NCBI GenBank assembly: GCA_963633225.1
Contig: CAVGXR010000063.1
Coordinates: 29,651-93,650, forward strand
Direction of reading: 5' to 3'
Origin: F23-B02 sp963633225
GTDB taxonomy: Bacteria; Bacillota; Clostridia; Oscillospirales; Oscillospiraceae
Length of the DNA: 64,000 nt
Both the position numbers and the translations under genes were made by a program. The notes beneath the pieces are model-generated. The model was not told the DNA's origin and did not search any database. It saw nothing but the letters and a program-made list of their open reading frames with translations. How positions within the stretch are numbered: position 1 is the stretch's first letter; the number at the start of each line of letters is the position of its first letter. Positions 58,537 through 64,000 of the stretch are shown here, in pieces.

Positions 58537-59454
58537 TTACATCTTTTCCCAGATGTTGCCCTCAACGTTGAAGTCAAGCAGCAGCGCCGGTTCAAGACGA
58601 CCGTCCTCAAGCTCGCGCATGACCTCAAGGATTCTGAAATTGACGTAGCCATCGGGGCCGTCCTTAGTCCAGCCAACGATCTGACCGGCCGGAGTACGAG
58701 GCAGATCAAGGTCGTCCAGCACTTCATTCAGGAAAAGATGACCCTGAGTCTGGAGCTTATCATTGGCAAAAGCCTGCTGCGCCTTCAGGAACATATAGTT
58801 GTAATCGCGGTTGTTGTCGTAGTTACGGCTTCTTCTGTCGAAATATGTGGCATAGTCGCTCTTGAGGTTAGCGTCTGCCACATTTACTGTTTTCTTCACT
58901 TTCTTGACCTTGCCGGTTTCGGGATCTACTTCATTCTCGGTATACTGCTGAGCCTTAGTGCCGTACTTAAGCTCGGTATCAACTTCTTCGCCGAAACGTT
59001 CTACCACGCGCTTACGGTACTCTTTGAAGCTCGTATCAATAGTCGCATAGGCAGCGCTAAGTGCGACGTTGCGCTTACGAAGAATGTTATTGGAAGCCAG
59101 AATACCGGTTATGGACAGCGTTCCGAGAATAACCGCCGGACCGTAGAGCTTGGCAAGCTTCAGACCGGTCTGTGCATAAACGATAACGGTGTCTTTCTTT
59201 GCATCGTCTGCGTTATAAGCAGTGCCGTTGATCTCGCCGACCTCAGAGCCGTCATGGATTATGTCCAGTGTGTCTTTTGCCTCGGCAAGAATATCATTGA
59301 CTTTAGTGGTTGCCTTGCACGCCATCACAGCACTTACGATAGTACCGGCAACACCGGCTACGACAAGAATTTCGGGACTGTGCTTTTCGACTTTCATGAC
59401 CGCCCTGGTTGCGACAGTCTTAACTTTATTGAATATCTCGTTTTTGTTTTTCAT
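58537..59454 (-). CDS. DUF6353 membrane protein, paralogue A
   Basis: 305 residues. 'KHSPEILVVAGVAGTIVSAVMACKATTKVNDIL' (first membrane hairpin), 'TGLKLAKLYGPAVILGTLSI' (second), 'RNVALSAAYATIDTSFKEYRKRVVERFGEE' and 'LYLNEVLDDLDLPRTPAG'. I recognise DUF6353 from memory; the function is unknown. Two further paralogues lie within 4 kb. It is the longest and most diverged of the three. Confidence 0.8.
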   Translation of the reverse strand: MKNKNEIFNKVKTVATRAVMKVEKHSPEILVVAGVAGTIVSAVMACKATTKVNDILAEAKDTLDIIHDGSEVGEINGTAYNADDAKKDTVIVYAQTGLKLAKLYGPAVILGTLSITGILASNNILRKRNVALSAAYATIDTSFKEYRKRVVERFGEEVDTELKYGTKAQQYTENEVDPETGKVKKVKKTVNVADANLKSDYATYFDRRSRNYDNNRDYNYMFLKAQQAFANDKLQTQGHLFLNEVLDDLDLPRTPAGQIVGWTKDGPDGYVNFRILEVMRELEDGRLEPALLLDFNVEGNIWEKM

Positions 59455-59468
59455 CTTTGTTTTCTCCT

Positions 59469-59786
59469 TTAATAAGTAATGGCTGATATGGTGTTAACAT
59501 CAGCGTAACTTGCTGTAACTTTTACTCGGCTGTTGATCTCTGCGCCGCACGCAGCGTATCCAGCCAAGTCAATATAACTGTCTTCCGTACCGGTGCCGGA
59601 CTTGATGCGAGCAATTTTAAGAAGCGCCATCATCATGGCTACGTCGTTTGCTGTGAATTTAGTATCCTTGTATACGCTCCATAACTTAGCGATGACTTCG
59701 AAATTACTTTCGGGAGAACCGTACTGATTTTCCCGATCTCCGCATACGCATTTCTTCGCTCTTGCTAATGTTTCTTCTCTGGTCAT
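59469..59786 (-). CDS. DUF6378-like phage protein
   Basis: 105 residues: 'TREETLARAKKCVCGDRENQYGSPESNFEVIAKLWSVY' and 'ANDVAMMMALLKIARIKSG', 'DSYIDLAGYAACGAE'. This helical family is widespread in Firmicute phages; the fold resembles MazG-like nucleotide hydrolases but I see no complete metal-binding set. Confidence 0.8.
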   Translation of the reverse strand: MTREETLARAKKCVCGDRENQYGSPESNFEVIAKLWSVYKDTKFTANDVAMMMALLKIARIKSGTGTEDSYIDLAGYAACGAEINSRVKVTASYADVNTISAITY

Positions 59787-59800
59787 TATGCTTGCTCCTT

Positions 59801-60400
59801 TCAGTTAAGTGAGATCGCTCTCGGTAATTTGATAACATGGCCGTCCCGTACTCGAGCCACACTTGCTCCGGTGAGGTTTGTCCATCCGAAGCGATTCATA
59901 GTGAAGTTATCATTCGGAACCTTGGCGAGGTCATAAAGATCAGCCACGCTCACCATTCCGAACTGACGTATAATGTCGTCCATCGCATCAAGAACTGCTT
60001 CTGCGTCCCCACGAGAGCCAAATATAATGTCGTCATAATCGATACTGCGGCGCTTGCTGCTCGCACTTCCCGCATATACTCGCCCTTCATCGCGTTCGTA
60101 ATAATTCCGATACGATACCTTTGCTGCCGGTCCGTTTTTACCGCGTTTACCGGATTCACCGTAGAGAAGCATATCCACACCCGTAGTAACCATATCTGAT
60201 ATGGCTTTTTTCACCGCCGGTACAACTACCTCCATCAGCAAATAAGACTTTACATTGCTGGCATCTTCGGCTATGAAAACATCGGCAAATTTCTGTATTT
60301 CGCCCTTTTTTCTTGGTTTTCCGACTGCAACAGGCGTTTCTACTCTTTTTTCAGCCAGCTCTTTGCGGCTTTTATCCGAATTCGGCTTATAATCTTCCAC
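59801..60400 (-). CDS. conserved phage protein, unknown, about 199 residues
   Basis: The GTG start (8 bp after AAAGGAG) is preferred to the TTG two codons before. Basic N-terminus, then 'FIAEDASNVKSYLLMEVVVPAVKKAISDMVTTGVDMLLYG' and 'DDIIFGSRGDAEAVLDAMDDIIRQFG', with a C-terminal domain 'GWTNLTGASVARVRDGHVIKLP'. A regular companion of DUF6353 genes; may be membrane-associated. No function known to me. Confidence 0.75.
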   Translation of the reverse strand: MEDYKPNSDKSRKELAEKRVETPVAVGKPRKKGEIQKFADVFIAEDASNVKSYLLMEVVVPAVKKAISDMVTTGVDMLLYGESGKRGKNGPAAKVSYRNYYERDEGRVYAGSASSKRRSIDYDDIIFGSRGDAEAVLDAMDDIIRQFGMVSVADLYDLAKVPNDNFTMNRFGWTNLTGASVARVRDGHVIKLPRAISLN

Positions 60401-60414
60401 CAAGTAGACTCCTT

Positions 60415-60603
60415 TCAAGCTAATTTAAGTTTGCCGGGAAGAGACACTTTGGCATTAGGAGCAAGTCCGTTTTCTTTTTTGTATCGATATATCAGATTGC
60501 TCTTTGCTTTAGCTTCACTCACGGCTATAGTGGTGGCCTTCCACTTGTGATCGACACACTGGTCGAACCGCATGACCGGCCCGTTGTACTGATATTCCTG
60601 CAT
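60415..60603 (-). CDS. small phage protein, 62 residues
   Basis: MQEYQYNGPVMRFDQCVDHK and onward; 'TTIAVSEAKAKSNLIYRYKKENG' is a short pattern common in phage hypothetical proteins. GAGGAGG ribosome site placed right after a terminator and a TTATATTTTT block. Confidence 0.75.
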   Translation of the reverse strand: MQEYQYNGPVMRFDQCVDHKWKATTIAVSEAKAKSNLIYRYKKENGLAPNAKVSLPGKLKLA

Positions 60604-60617
60604 GCTCTTCCCTCCTC

Positions 60618-60668
60618 AAAAATATAAAAAGAAAAAGGGAAAGTACCTTGCTACAGGTACTCTCCCTT
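60618..60668 (-). terminator. intrinsic terminator
   Basis: Minus-strand stem AAGGGAGAGTACCT/AGGTACTTTCCCTT followed by TTTCTTTTTATATTTTT, 6 bp before the ribosome site of the next gene. Confidence 0.85.
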
Positions 60669-60698
60669 GTGCGAACATTTCTGCTTTTGTTCTTAGAT

Positions 60699-60938
60699 TT
60701 ACTCAATTACGACATCGTCTTCGTTGAGGTGTACGATCTTTTCTGCCGAAGCTTCCTTCTTGGCCTTGTACTTTGCGATACCCGGCTTTATCACACGGTT
60801 ATAGACAAACTGTGCTCCCACAGCCAGTCCTATACCGATGGCAATACCGATGAAATCGCGTCCGTCAACGCCGGCCTTCTTAGCTACTTCCTCAGTGGTC
60901 TCAATAACCTCAGTGTTCATGACTTCATTTTCGTTCAT
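60699..60938 (-). CDS. small membrane protein, 79 residues
   Basis: An acidic N-terminus, one membrane helix (about 29-46, 'FIGIAIGIGLAVGAQFVYN') and a basic then acidic tail. AAAGGAG upstream, preceded by ATTTATATTT. Companion of the DUF6353 genes. Confidence 0.75.
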   Translation of the reverse strand: MNENEVMNTEVIETTEEVAKKAGVDGRDFIGIAIGIGLAVGAQFVYNRVIKPGIAKYKAKKEASAEKIVHLNEDDVVIE

Positions 60939-60987
60939 TTTTGTTTTCTCCTTTAAATATAAATTAGGAATGTTCTTCCACTAAATA

Positions 60988-61007
60988 CGTTGTAAATTTC
61001 GCGTGCC
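60988..61007 (-). promoter_or_regulatory. CGCGAAA intergenic element, copy 3
   Basis: Minus-strand GGCACGCGAAATTTACAACG directly after the stop of the upstream gene. All 20 bp are identical to the copy at 63,542. Confidence 0.6.
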
Positions 61008-61010
61008 AGA

Positions 61011-61772
61011 TTACTGGTAGTCGTATATGGGTGCTACCCGATAATCCATAACGAGACACGGTGTGCCGTCAGCATCGAGATGCGACGAGAATGAAATATC
61101 AATATAGCCCACGTCAATATTCCAACCGAGCATATCGCCCATCTTGGTGTTATCGAGTCCGATTTCATAATAGAAATCATTAAGCGTGACCCATGTCTCA
61201 TCTCGCATTCGTCTGTTAAGATCGTTGACCGCTCTGCTTATCTTATCTCTGTCCGATTTGAAATATCTTCCCGACAGAGCGTCGTAACAAATCGTATTGC
61301 CGCCGGCATCTATAAGCACGACCTCTTTCACGGGATTCTTGCGAACCTTATCCTCAGCGACCGAGTCTCGTATAGCCTGTTCTTTCTTTTCTCCGATAGT
61401 CTCAACTACTTTTTCCTGATACTCCTTGAGAGTGCTCTCAGATAAGGTATAGGCTGTAGCAAGAGCTGCATTACGCTTAAGATTGGTCGAGCTTGCACCT
61501 ACAAGGCATGCTATCGATGCTGCGCCAACAACTGTTGCGGGAATATAACACTTCCACGCCGTCGTAATGATCGTCTTTCCGTCGAGGACTTCGGCGTTAA
61601 GCTCATCCTTTTTCTCTGCAAGCAAAGTCAGCGCTTTAGGTGTTGCTTTCACGGCAAGAACTGTGCTCGTGATCATACCTGCGATGCCCATACCGGTAAG
61701 TATCTCAGGGCTATATTTGTCCATTGCTGTCCGTACGTTTTTAATAACGGAGGCTATCTTTTGTTTAGCCAT
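61011..61772 (-). CDS. DUF6353 membrane protein, paralogue B
   Basis: 253 residues. 'KYSPEILTGMGIAGMITSTVLAVKATPKAL', 'TAWKCYIPATVVGAASIACLVGASSTN', 'TLSESTLKEYQEKVVETIGEKKEQ', C-terminal 'GYIDISFSSHLDADGTPC'. Closely parallel to paralogue C. GAAAGGAG upstream. A gene for a 98-100-residue protein precedes this one and another of the same type precedes paralogue C, so a two-gene unit seems duplicated. Confidence 0.82.
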   Translation of the reverse strand: MAKQKIASVIKNVRTAMDKYSPEILTGMGIAGMITSTVLAVKATPKALTLLAEKKDELNAEVLDGKTIITTAWKCYIPATVVGAASIACLVGASSTNLKRNAALATAYTLSESTLKEYQEKVVETIGEKKEQAIRDSVAEDKVRKNPVKEVVLIDAGGNTICYDALSGRYFKSDRDKISRAVNDLNRRMRDETWVTLNDFYYEIGLDNTKMGDMLGWNIDVGYIDISFSSHLDADGTPCLVMDYRVAPIYDYQ

Positions 61773-61784
61773 GGCTTTCTCCTT

Positions 61785-62078
61785 TCAAACTAATAATAGT
61801 GTTATTTCATTAGCCGTTTCCAATGCGGTGGTAAATATAAATCGTGCTGTCGGATCCTCAGCGTTTGCATACGCCGCCATTTCAAATGTAAAACTGTCGA
61901 TTGCTCGGAATGGATTGTCAGAAGGATTATCCATAATCCGCTTGCATATCTCATACGCTGCCCACTGTTGATAGGACCGTCTCTTAAATTCCTGCTTGTC
62001 CCAAGACCGTGCAGGTGGAAAGAGATTTTCCTGAATATAATGCTGTATTATTGATACAGCTTGATCGCTACTGCGCAT
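61785..62078 (-). CDS. small helical protein, companion of DUF6353 (copy 1)
   Basis: 97 residues from the ATG of MRSSDQAVSIIQHYIQ (TTG two codons earlier is less likely). 'SYQQWAAYEICKRI' and 'TARFIFTTALETANEITLLL' align with the gene at 63.15-63.47 kb. It has no clear ribosome site and starts just after a hairpin. Function unknown. Confidence 0.65.
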   Translation of the reverse strand: MRSSDQAVSIIQHYIQENLFPPARSWDKQEFKRRSYQQWAAYEICKRIMDNPSDNPFRAIDSFTFEMAAYANAEDPTARFIFTTALETANEITLLLV

Positions 62079-62083
62079 ATGTT

Positions 62084-62116
62084 TCAAAAGAAAGAGAAGA
62101 GCCCTTGTCAGGACTC
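62084..62116 (-). terminator. weak hairpin before the companion gene
   Basis: Minus-strand GAGTCC/GGGCTC stem (one mismatch) with TTCTCTTTCTTTT after it. It overlaps the last codons of the preceding membrane gene. Confidence 0.45.
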
Positions 62117-62278
62117 CTCGTCTTTCGTACCGTCAAGTTCGGCAAACTTTTCATTTAAACGCTTATCGATCTTCTCATCCATTTTCTTGTCCTCCACCCA
62201 GTCAGACAGCAGCGTTGCTACTACTCCTCCTATCGTGGCTACATAGCCCAGAATTTTAATCAAATTTGCGTTGCCCAT
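62108..62278 (-). CDS. small membrane protein, 56 residues
   Basis: Start MGNANLIKILGYVATIGGVV behind AAAGGAGG. One membrane helix then a charged coiled coil ('VEDKKMDEKIDKRLNEKFAEL'), resembling holin-accessory or XhlA-like arrangements. Between two DUF6353 units. Confidence 0.7.
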   Translation of the reverse strand: MGNANLIKILGYVATIGGVVATLLSDWVEDKKMDEKIDKRLNEKFAELDGTKDEES

Positions 62279-62313
62279 AAAGCAAACCTCCTTTATCGTT
62301 CTCATAAAGACCT

Positions 62314-62330
62314 ATGTGTTTTTCGCGTGG
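62314..62330 (-). promoter_or_regulatory. CGCGAAA intergenic element, copy 4
   Basis: Minus-strand CCACGCGAAAAACACA after the stop of paralogue C; no terminator follows before the next ribosome site. Confidence 0.5.
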
Positions 62331-62331
62331 T

Positions 62332-63138
62332 TTAAATATCATAATCCCAGCCCAGCACCGGATCGAATACCGGTTCTATGACATGCACCTCCATGCCATC
62401 ATCAAGATGGTTCATGTAATGATTGAAGTCGATCCAATAAATATCACCGTCAACGGACGACCAACCGAGCTTTTTACCTTCTTCGGTTTCAGAGAGCCCA
62501 AGAAAACCATAAAAGTCATTAACCGACACCGTACCGCCAAGCATAAAATTACGGTTAAGATGATACTCTGCCTCTATAACCTTGGATATACTGGTCTCAA
62601 AATATCTTTCTGAAATAGGGTCATAGAAGGTGCGCAATATCTCCGGCTCTGTTTCCGGTCCGAAATCCAGAGTGGAGCTATAGAATCCGCCTGTTGCGTT
62701 GATGGTAACATCTTCGCATTTTTCCTTGGCGATTGCATTCATAACTGCTTCGTGTGCTTCTTCGCCATAAAGCTCCTTAAGTTTGGCTTTGTAATTCTTG
62801 TAGGACTTCTGCATTATTGTGTATGCGCCTATCAGAGCTGCCTGCTGACGATAGCTGAGTATATTTGAACCGATGATGCAGACTATAGTCACCGCGCCTA
62901 CGGCCGCCGTCGGAATATAGCACTTCCATGCGGCCTTGCAGTCGAGCACAAATTCCTCTTTCTTTGTCAGCTCTTTTTCCGGATTTTCTTTTTTAGCGTC
63001 GTCTATAAGTTTAAGTGCAGTCGGTGCGGCTTTTGCTGACAGTACAGCCGTAGCTACAACTCCTACAGATGCTACGCAAGTCAACGCTATCGGTGAGTAT
63101 TTTCGTATTGCCGCCTTACTCTTACTTACTAAATTCAT
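62332..63138 (-). CDS. DUF6353 membrane protein, paralogue C
   Basis: 268 residues. 'KYSPIALTCVASVGVVATAVLSAKAAPTAL', 'AAWKCYIPTAAVGAVTIVCIIGSN', 'YTIMQKSYKNYKAKLKELYGEEAHE', and a C-terminal 'GWSSVDGDIYWIDFNHYMNH'. The C-terminal region follows a late-domain pattern ('ISERYFETSISKVIEAEYHLNRNF') also seen in paralogue B. GAAAGGAG upstream. Confidence 0.82.
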   Translation of the reverse strand: MNLVSKSKAAIRKYSPIALTCVASVGVVATAVLSAKAAPTALKLIDDAKKENPEKELTKKEEFVLDCKAAWKCYIPTAAVGAVTIVCIIGSNILSYRQQAALIGAYTIMQKSYKNYKAKLKELYGEEAHEAVMNAIAKEKCEDVTINATGGFYSSTLDFGPETEPEILRTFYDPISERYFETSISKVIEAEYHLNRNFMLGGTVSVNDFYGFLGLSETEEGKKLGWSSVDGDIYWIDFNHYMNHLDDGMEVHVIEPVFDPVLGWDYDI

Positions 63139-63151
63139 GTCTTTTCTCCTT

Positions 63152-63472
63152 TCATTTTAGTGCTTCCAACAGGTCTAATACGTCGGCTGCGGTATCCGAC
63201 GCTGTCTGAAATATCAGACTTGTCTTTGGATTTATGCTTGAATACTGAAACATTTTGTCTGCGAATTCCTCTACCAATTCACAGAACTCGCTTACGGGAC
63301 CGCAAGTACGGGGATAGAATTCTCGGGCGACAAAATTTCTGAGCTCCTCGATCGCCCAATGCGAATAGCTTGCTTTCTTATACTCTTTGACCCATTTTCC
63401 GAATAACGGCGGCAGACATGCATCCGCACAATACATGTCGTAAAGGATCAAGTCGAATTGGTCGGTGCTCAT
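63152..63472 (-). CDS. small helical protein, companion of DUF6353 (copy 2)
   Basis: 106 residues. 'SYSHWAIEELRNFVAREF' and 'KTSLIFQTASDTAADVLDLL' match the protein at 61.8-62.08 kb. It starts behind GGAAGGAG after a terminator. Function unknown. Confidence 0.75.
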   Translation of the reverse strand: MSTDQFDLILYDMYCADACLPPLFGKWVKEYKKASYSHWAIEELRNFVAREFYPRTCGPVSEFCELVEEFADKMFQYSSINPKTSLIFQTASDTAADVLDLLEALK

Positions 63473-63492
63473 GTTTTTTCACTCCTTCCATG

Positions 63493-63531
63493 AAAAAATA
63501 AAAAGAGATAGAACTGAATTACTCTATCTCT
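63493..63531 (-). terminator. intrinsic terminator
   Basis: Minus-strand AGAGATAGA/TCTATCTCT stem with a 10-nt loop, followed by TTTTATTTTTT, just before the ribosome site of the companion gene. Confidence 0.85.
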
Positions 63532-63541
63532 CCATAATAAG

Positions 63542-63561
63542 CGTTGTAAATTTCGCGTGCC
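63542..63561 (-). promoter_or_regulatory. CGCGAAA intergenic element, copy 5
   Basis: Identical over 20 bp to the copy at 60,988; it touches the stop codon of the upstream gene and precedes a terminator. Confidence 0.6.
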
Positions 63562-63920
63562 TAAATATCACGCCGGTCAAACACCGTCTCCCACCGTTCT
63601 TTCGGGATCGGCTTCATTTTTAATCCCCACATGATCTGCCGAAGGGTAACTGTCGGGTATAACCCGTCCGTACATTCTCCCGAGCGTTTCTCGAAATACT
63701 CAAGAAAATTAGGATTCAAATATAAAGCATCCGTGAGCCATGGGTCCACTTCGCTCCACCATGTCGACTTAGTTGCGGCATCGAAACGCTGCTGTATCAC
63801 AGCAAGTCCTTTTCCGGCAATTTTGTATAATGTGCAGCTATCGTAAATCGGATGATTGCAAATATAGCATTCTCCGTATATCGATAGATAGATCTCAGGT
63901 TTATTGAAATAGTATCGCAT
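63561..63920 (-). CDS. phage protein, unknown, with possible zinc site; start region near IS
   Basis: 119 residues from MRYYFNKPEIYLSIYGECYI. 'CYICNHPIYDSCTLY' could bind metal; 'TLRQIMWGLKMKPIPKERWETVF' near the end. There is no clear ribosome site, and an IS3-like end begins 32 bp upstream, so the natural leader, and possibly an N-terminal part, is lost to the insertion. Confidence 0.6.
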   Translation of the reverse strand: MRYYFNKPEIYLSIYGECYICNHPIYDSCTLYKIAGKGLAVIQQRFDAATKSTWWSEVDPWLTDALYLNPNFLEYFEKRSGECTDGLYPTVTLRQIMWGLKMKPIPKERWETVFDRRDI

Positions 63921-63951
63921 AAGAAAAAAAGAAGAAGCCCTGAAATGATAT

Positions 63952-64000
63952 GCACCCCAAAAGTTAGACACTTTTGGGGTGTGTATTTTTATGGGTAAAG
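63952..64000 (+). mobile_element. left end of an IS3-like insertion sequence
   Basis: TGCACCCCAAAAGTTAGACA followed by the complementary CTTTTGGGGTG gives the terminal hairpin seen at the ends of some IS3-family (IS150-like) elements, and an ATG (63991) begins a frame MGK that would be orfA of a transposase. The rest is outside the window. Confidence 0.6.

Larger units (their letters stand above)
10515..64000 (-). mobile_element. tailed-phage (siphovirus-like) prophage, incomplete at right
   Basis: A continuous phage gene set on the minus strand: early genes, replication, nucleases, terminase, portal, protease-capsid fusion, head-tail connectors, major tail protein, chaperones, tape measure, Dit, tail endopeptidase and holin. 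Tape measure plus Dit indicates a long non-contractile tail; I see no sheath gene. No integrase is visible, so it lies beyond the right edge or the sequence continues differently there. Base composition is lower in G+C than the flanking chromosome. Confidence 0.92.

Noticed and set aside
41200..63950. AAATATMA motif as ordinary -10 promoter boxes for each gene
   Set aside because: Many copies are inside genes or touch the Shine-Dalgarno, which leaves no room for a normal start site, and matching -35 boxes are not seen; kept as an unexplained motif.

Overview
The window joins two kinds of DNA. Positions 1 to about 10,400 look like the chromosome of a low-to-mid GC Firmicute of class Clostridia (the gene set suggests an Oscillospirales gut bacterium, but I cannot name a species). 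Markers are a YceD-L32 pair, a DUF512 radical SAM protein, Der GTPase followed by a PlsY-like protein, LrgA/LrgB, a flavodiiron protein and a tRNA-Ala(GGC). This part is visibly richer in G+C than the rest and has textbook sigma-A promoters with 17-bp spacers.

From about 10,500 to the right edge the window is a tailed-phage genome (prophage, right end not seen). Nearly every gene lies on the minus strand, so transcription runs from 64,000 towards 10,500. In that order it contains: an early block (63.9-56 kb) of small membrane and soluble proteins, including three DUF6353 paralogues and a SleB-type hydrolase; a replication block (56-49.8 kb) with a 1,412-residue protein that carries SF3 helicase, AEP primase and family B DNA polymerase motifs in one chain, an SSB-like protein and an SF2 helicase; a block of tiny genes with a sigma-70-like factor, MazG and zinc-ribbon proteins (49.8-43.9 kb); an iteron-like, origin-like array (43.4-43.86 kb); two PD-(D/E)XK nucleases; a 921-residue protein with the double-psi beta-barrel RNA polymerase signature (39.1-41.9 kb); an amidase; baseplate or fibre-like proteins and a lipoate-ligase-like protein; then TerS, HNH, connector, TerL, portal, a protease-capsid fusion, tail genes, tape measure, Dit, tail endopeptidase/S74 protein, fibre proteins and holin. 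An IS3-like element begins at about 63,952.

The most unusual signals are these. (1) The RNA-polymerase-like protein occurs with a phage sigma factor. (2) Two strand-specific short motifs ignore reading frame and divide the phage between them: AAATATMA on the plus strand in the early half and CCATTTTGAAT in the structural half. (3) An 'H-x-G-I-L-G-M-K-W-G' peptide is carried by otherwise unrelated proteins around the packaging genes, one of them behind an 11-G tract that could be phase variable. (4) A CGCGAAA intergenic element and many intrinsic terminators lie inside what is otherwise one long operon. A simple combined reading is that this phage has its own transcription programme and a set of tagged, possibly packaged, proteins; that reading is inference. 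Three genes carry frame or stop lesions and one small gene lacks any standard start codon.
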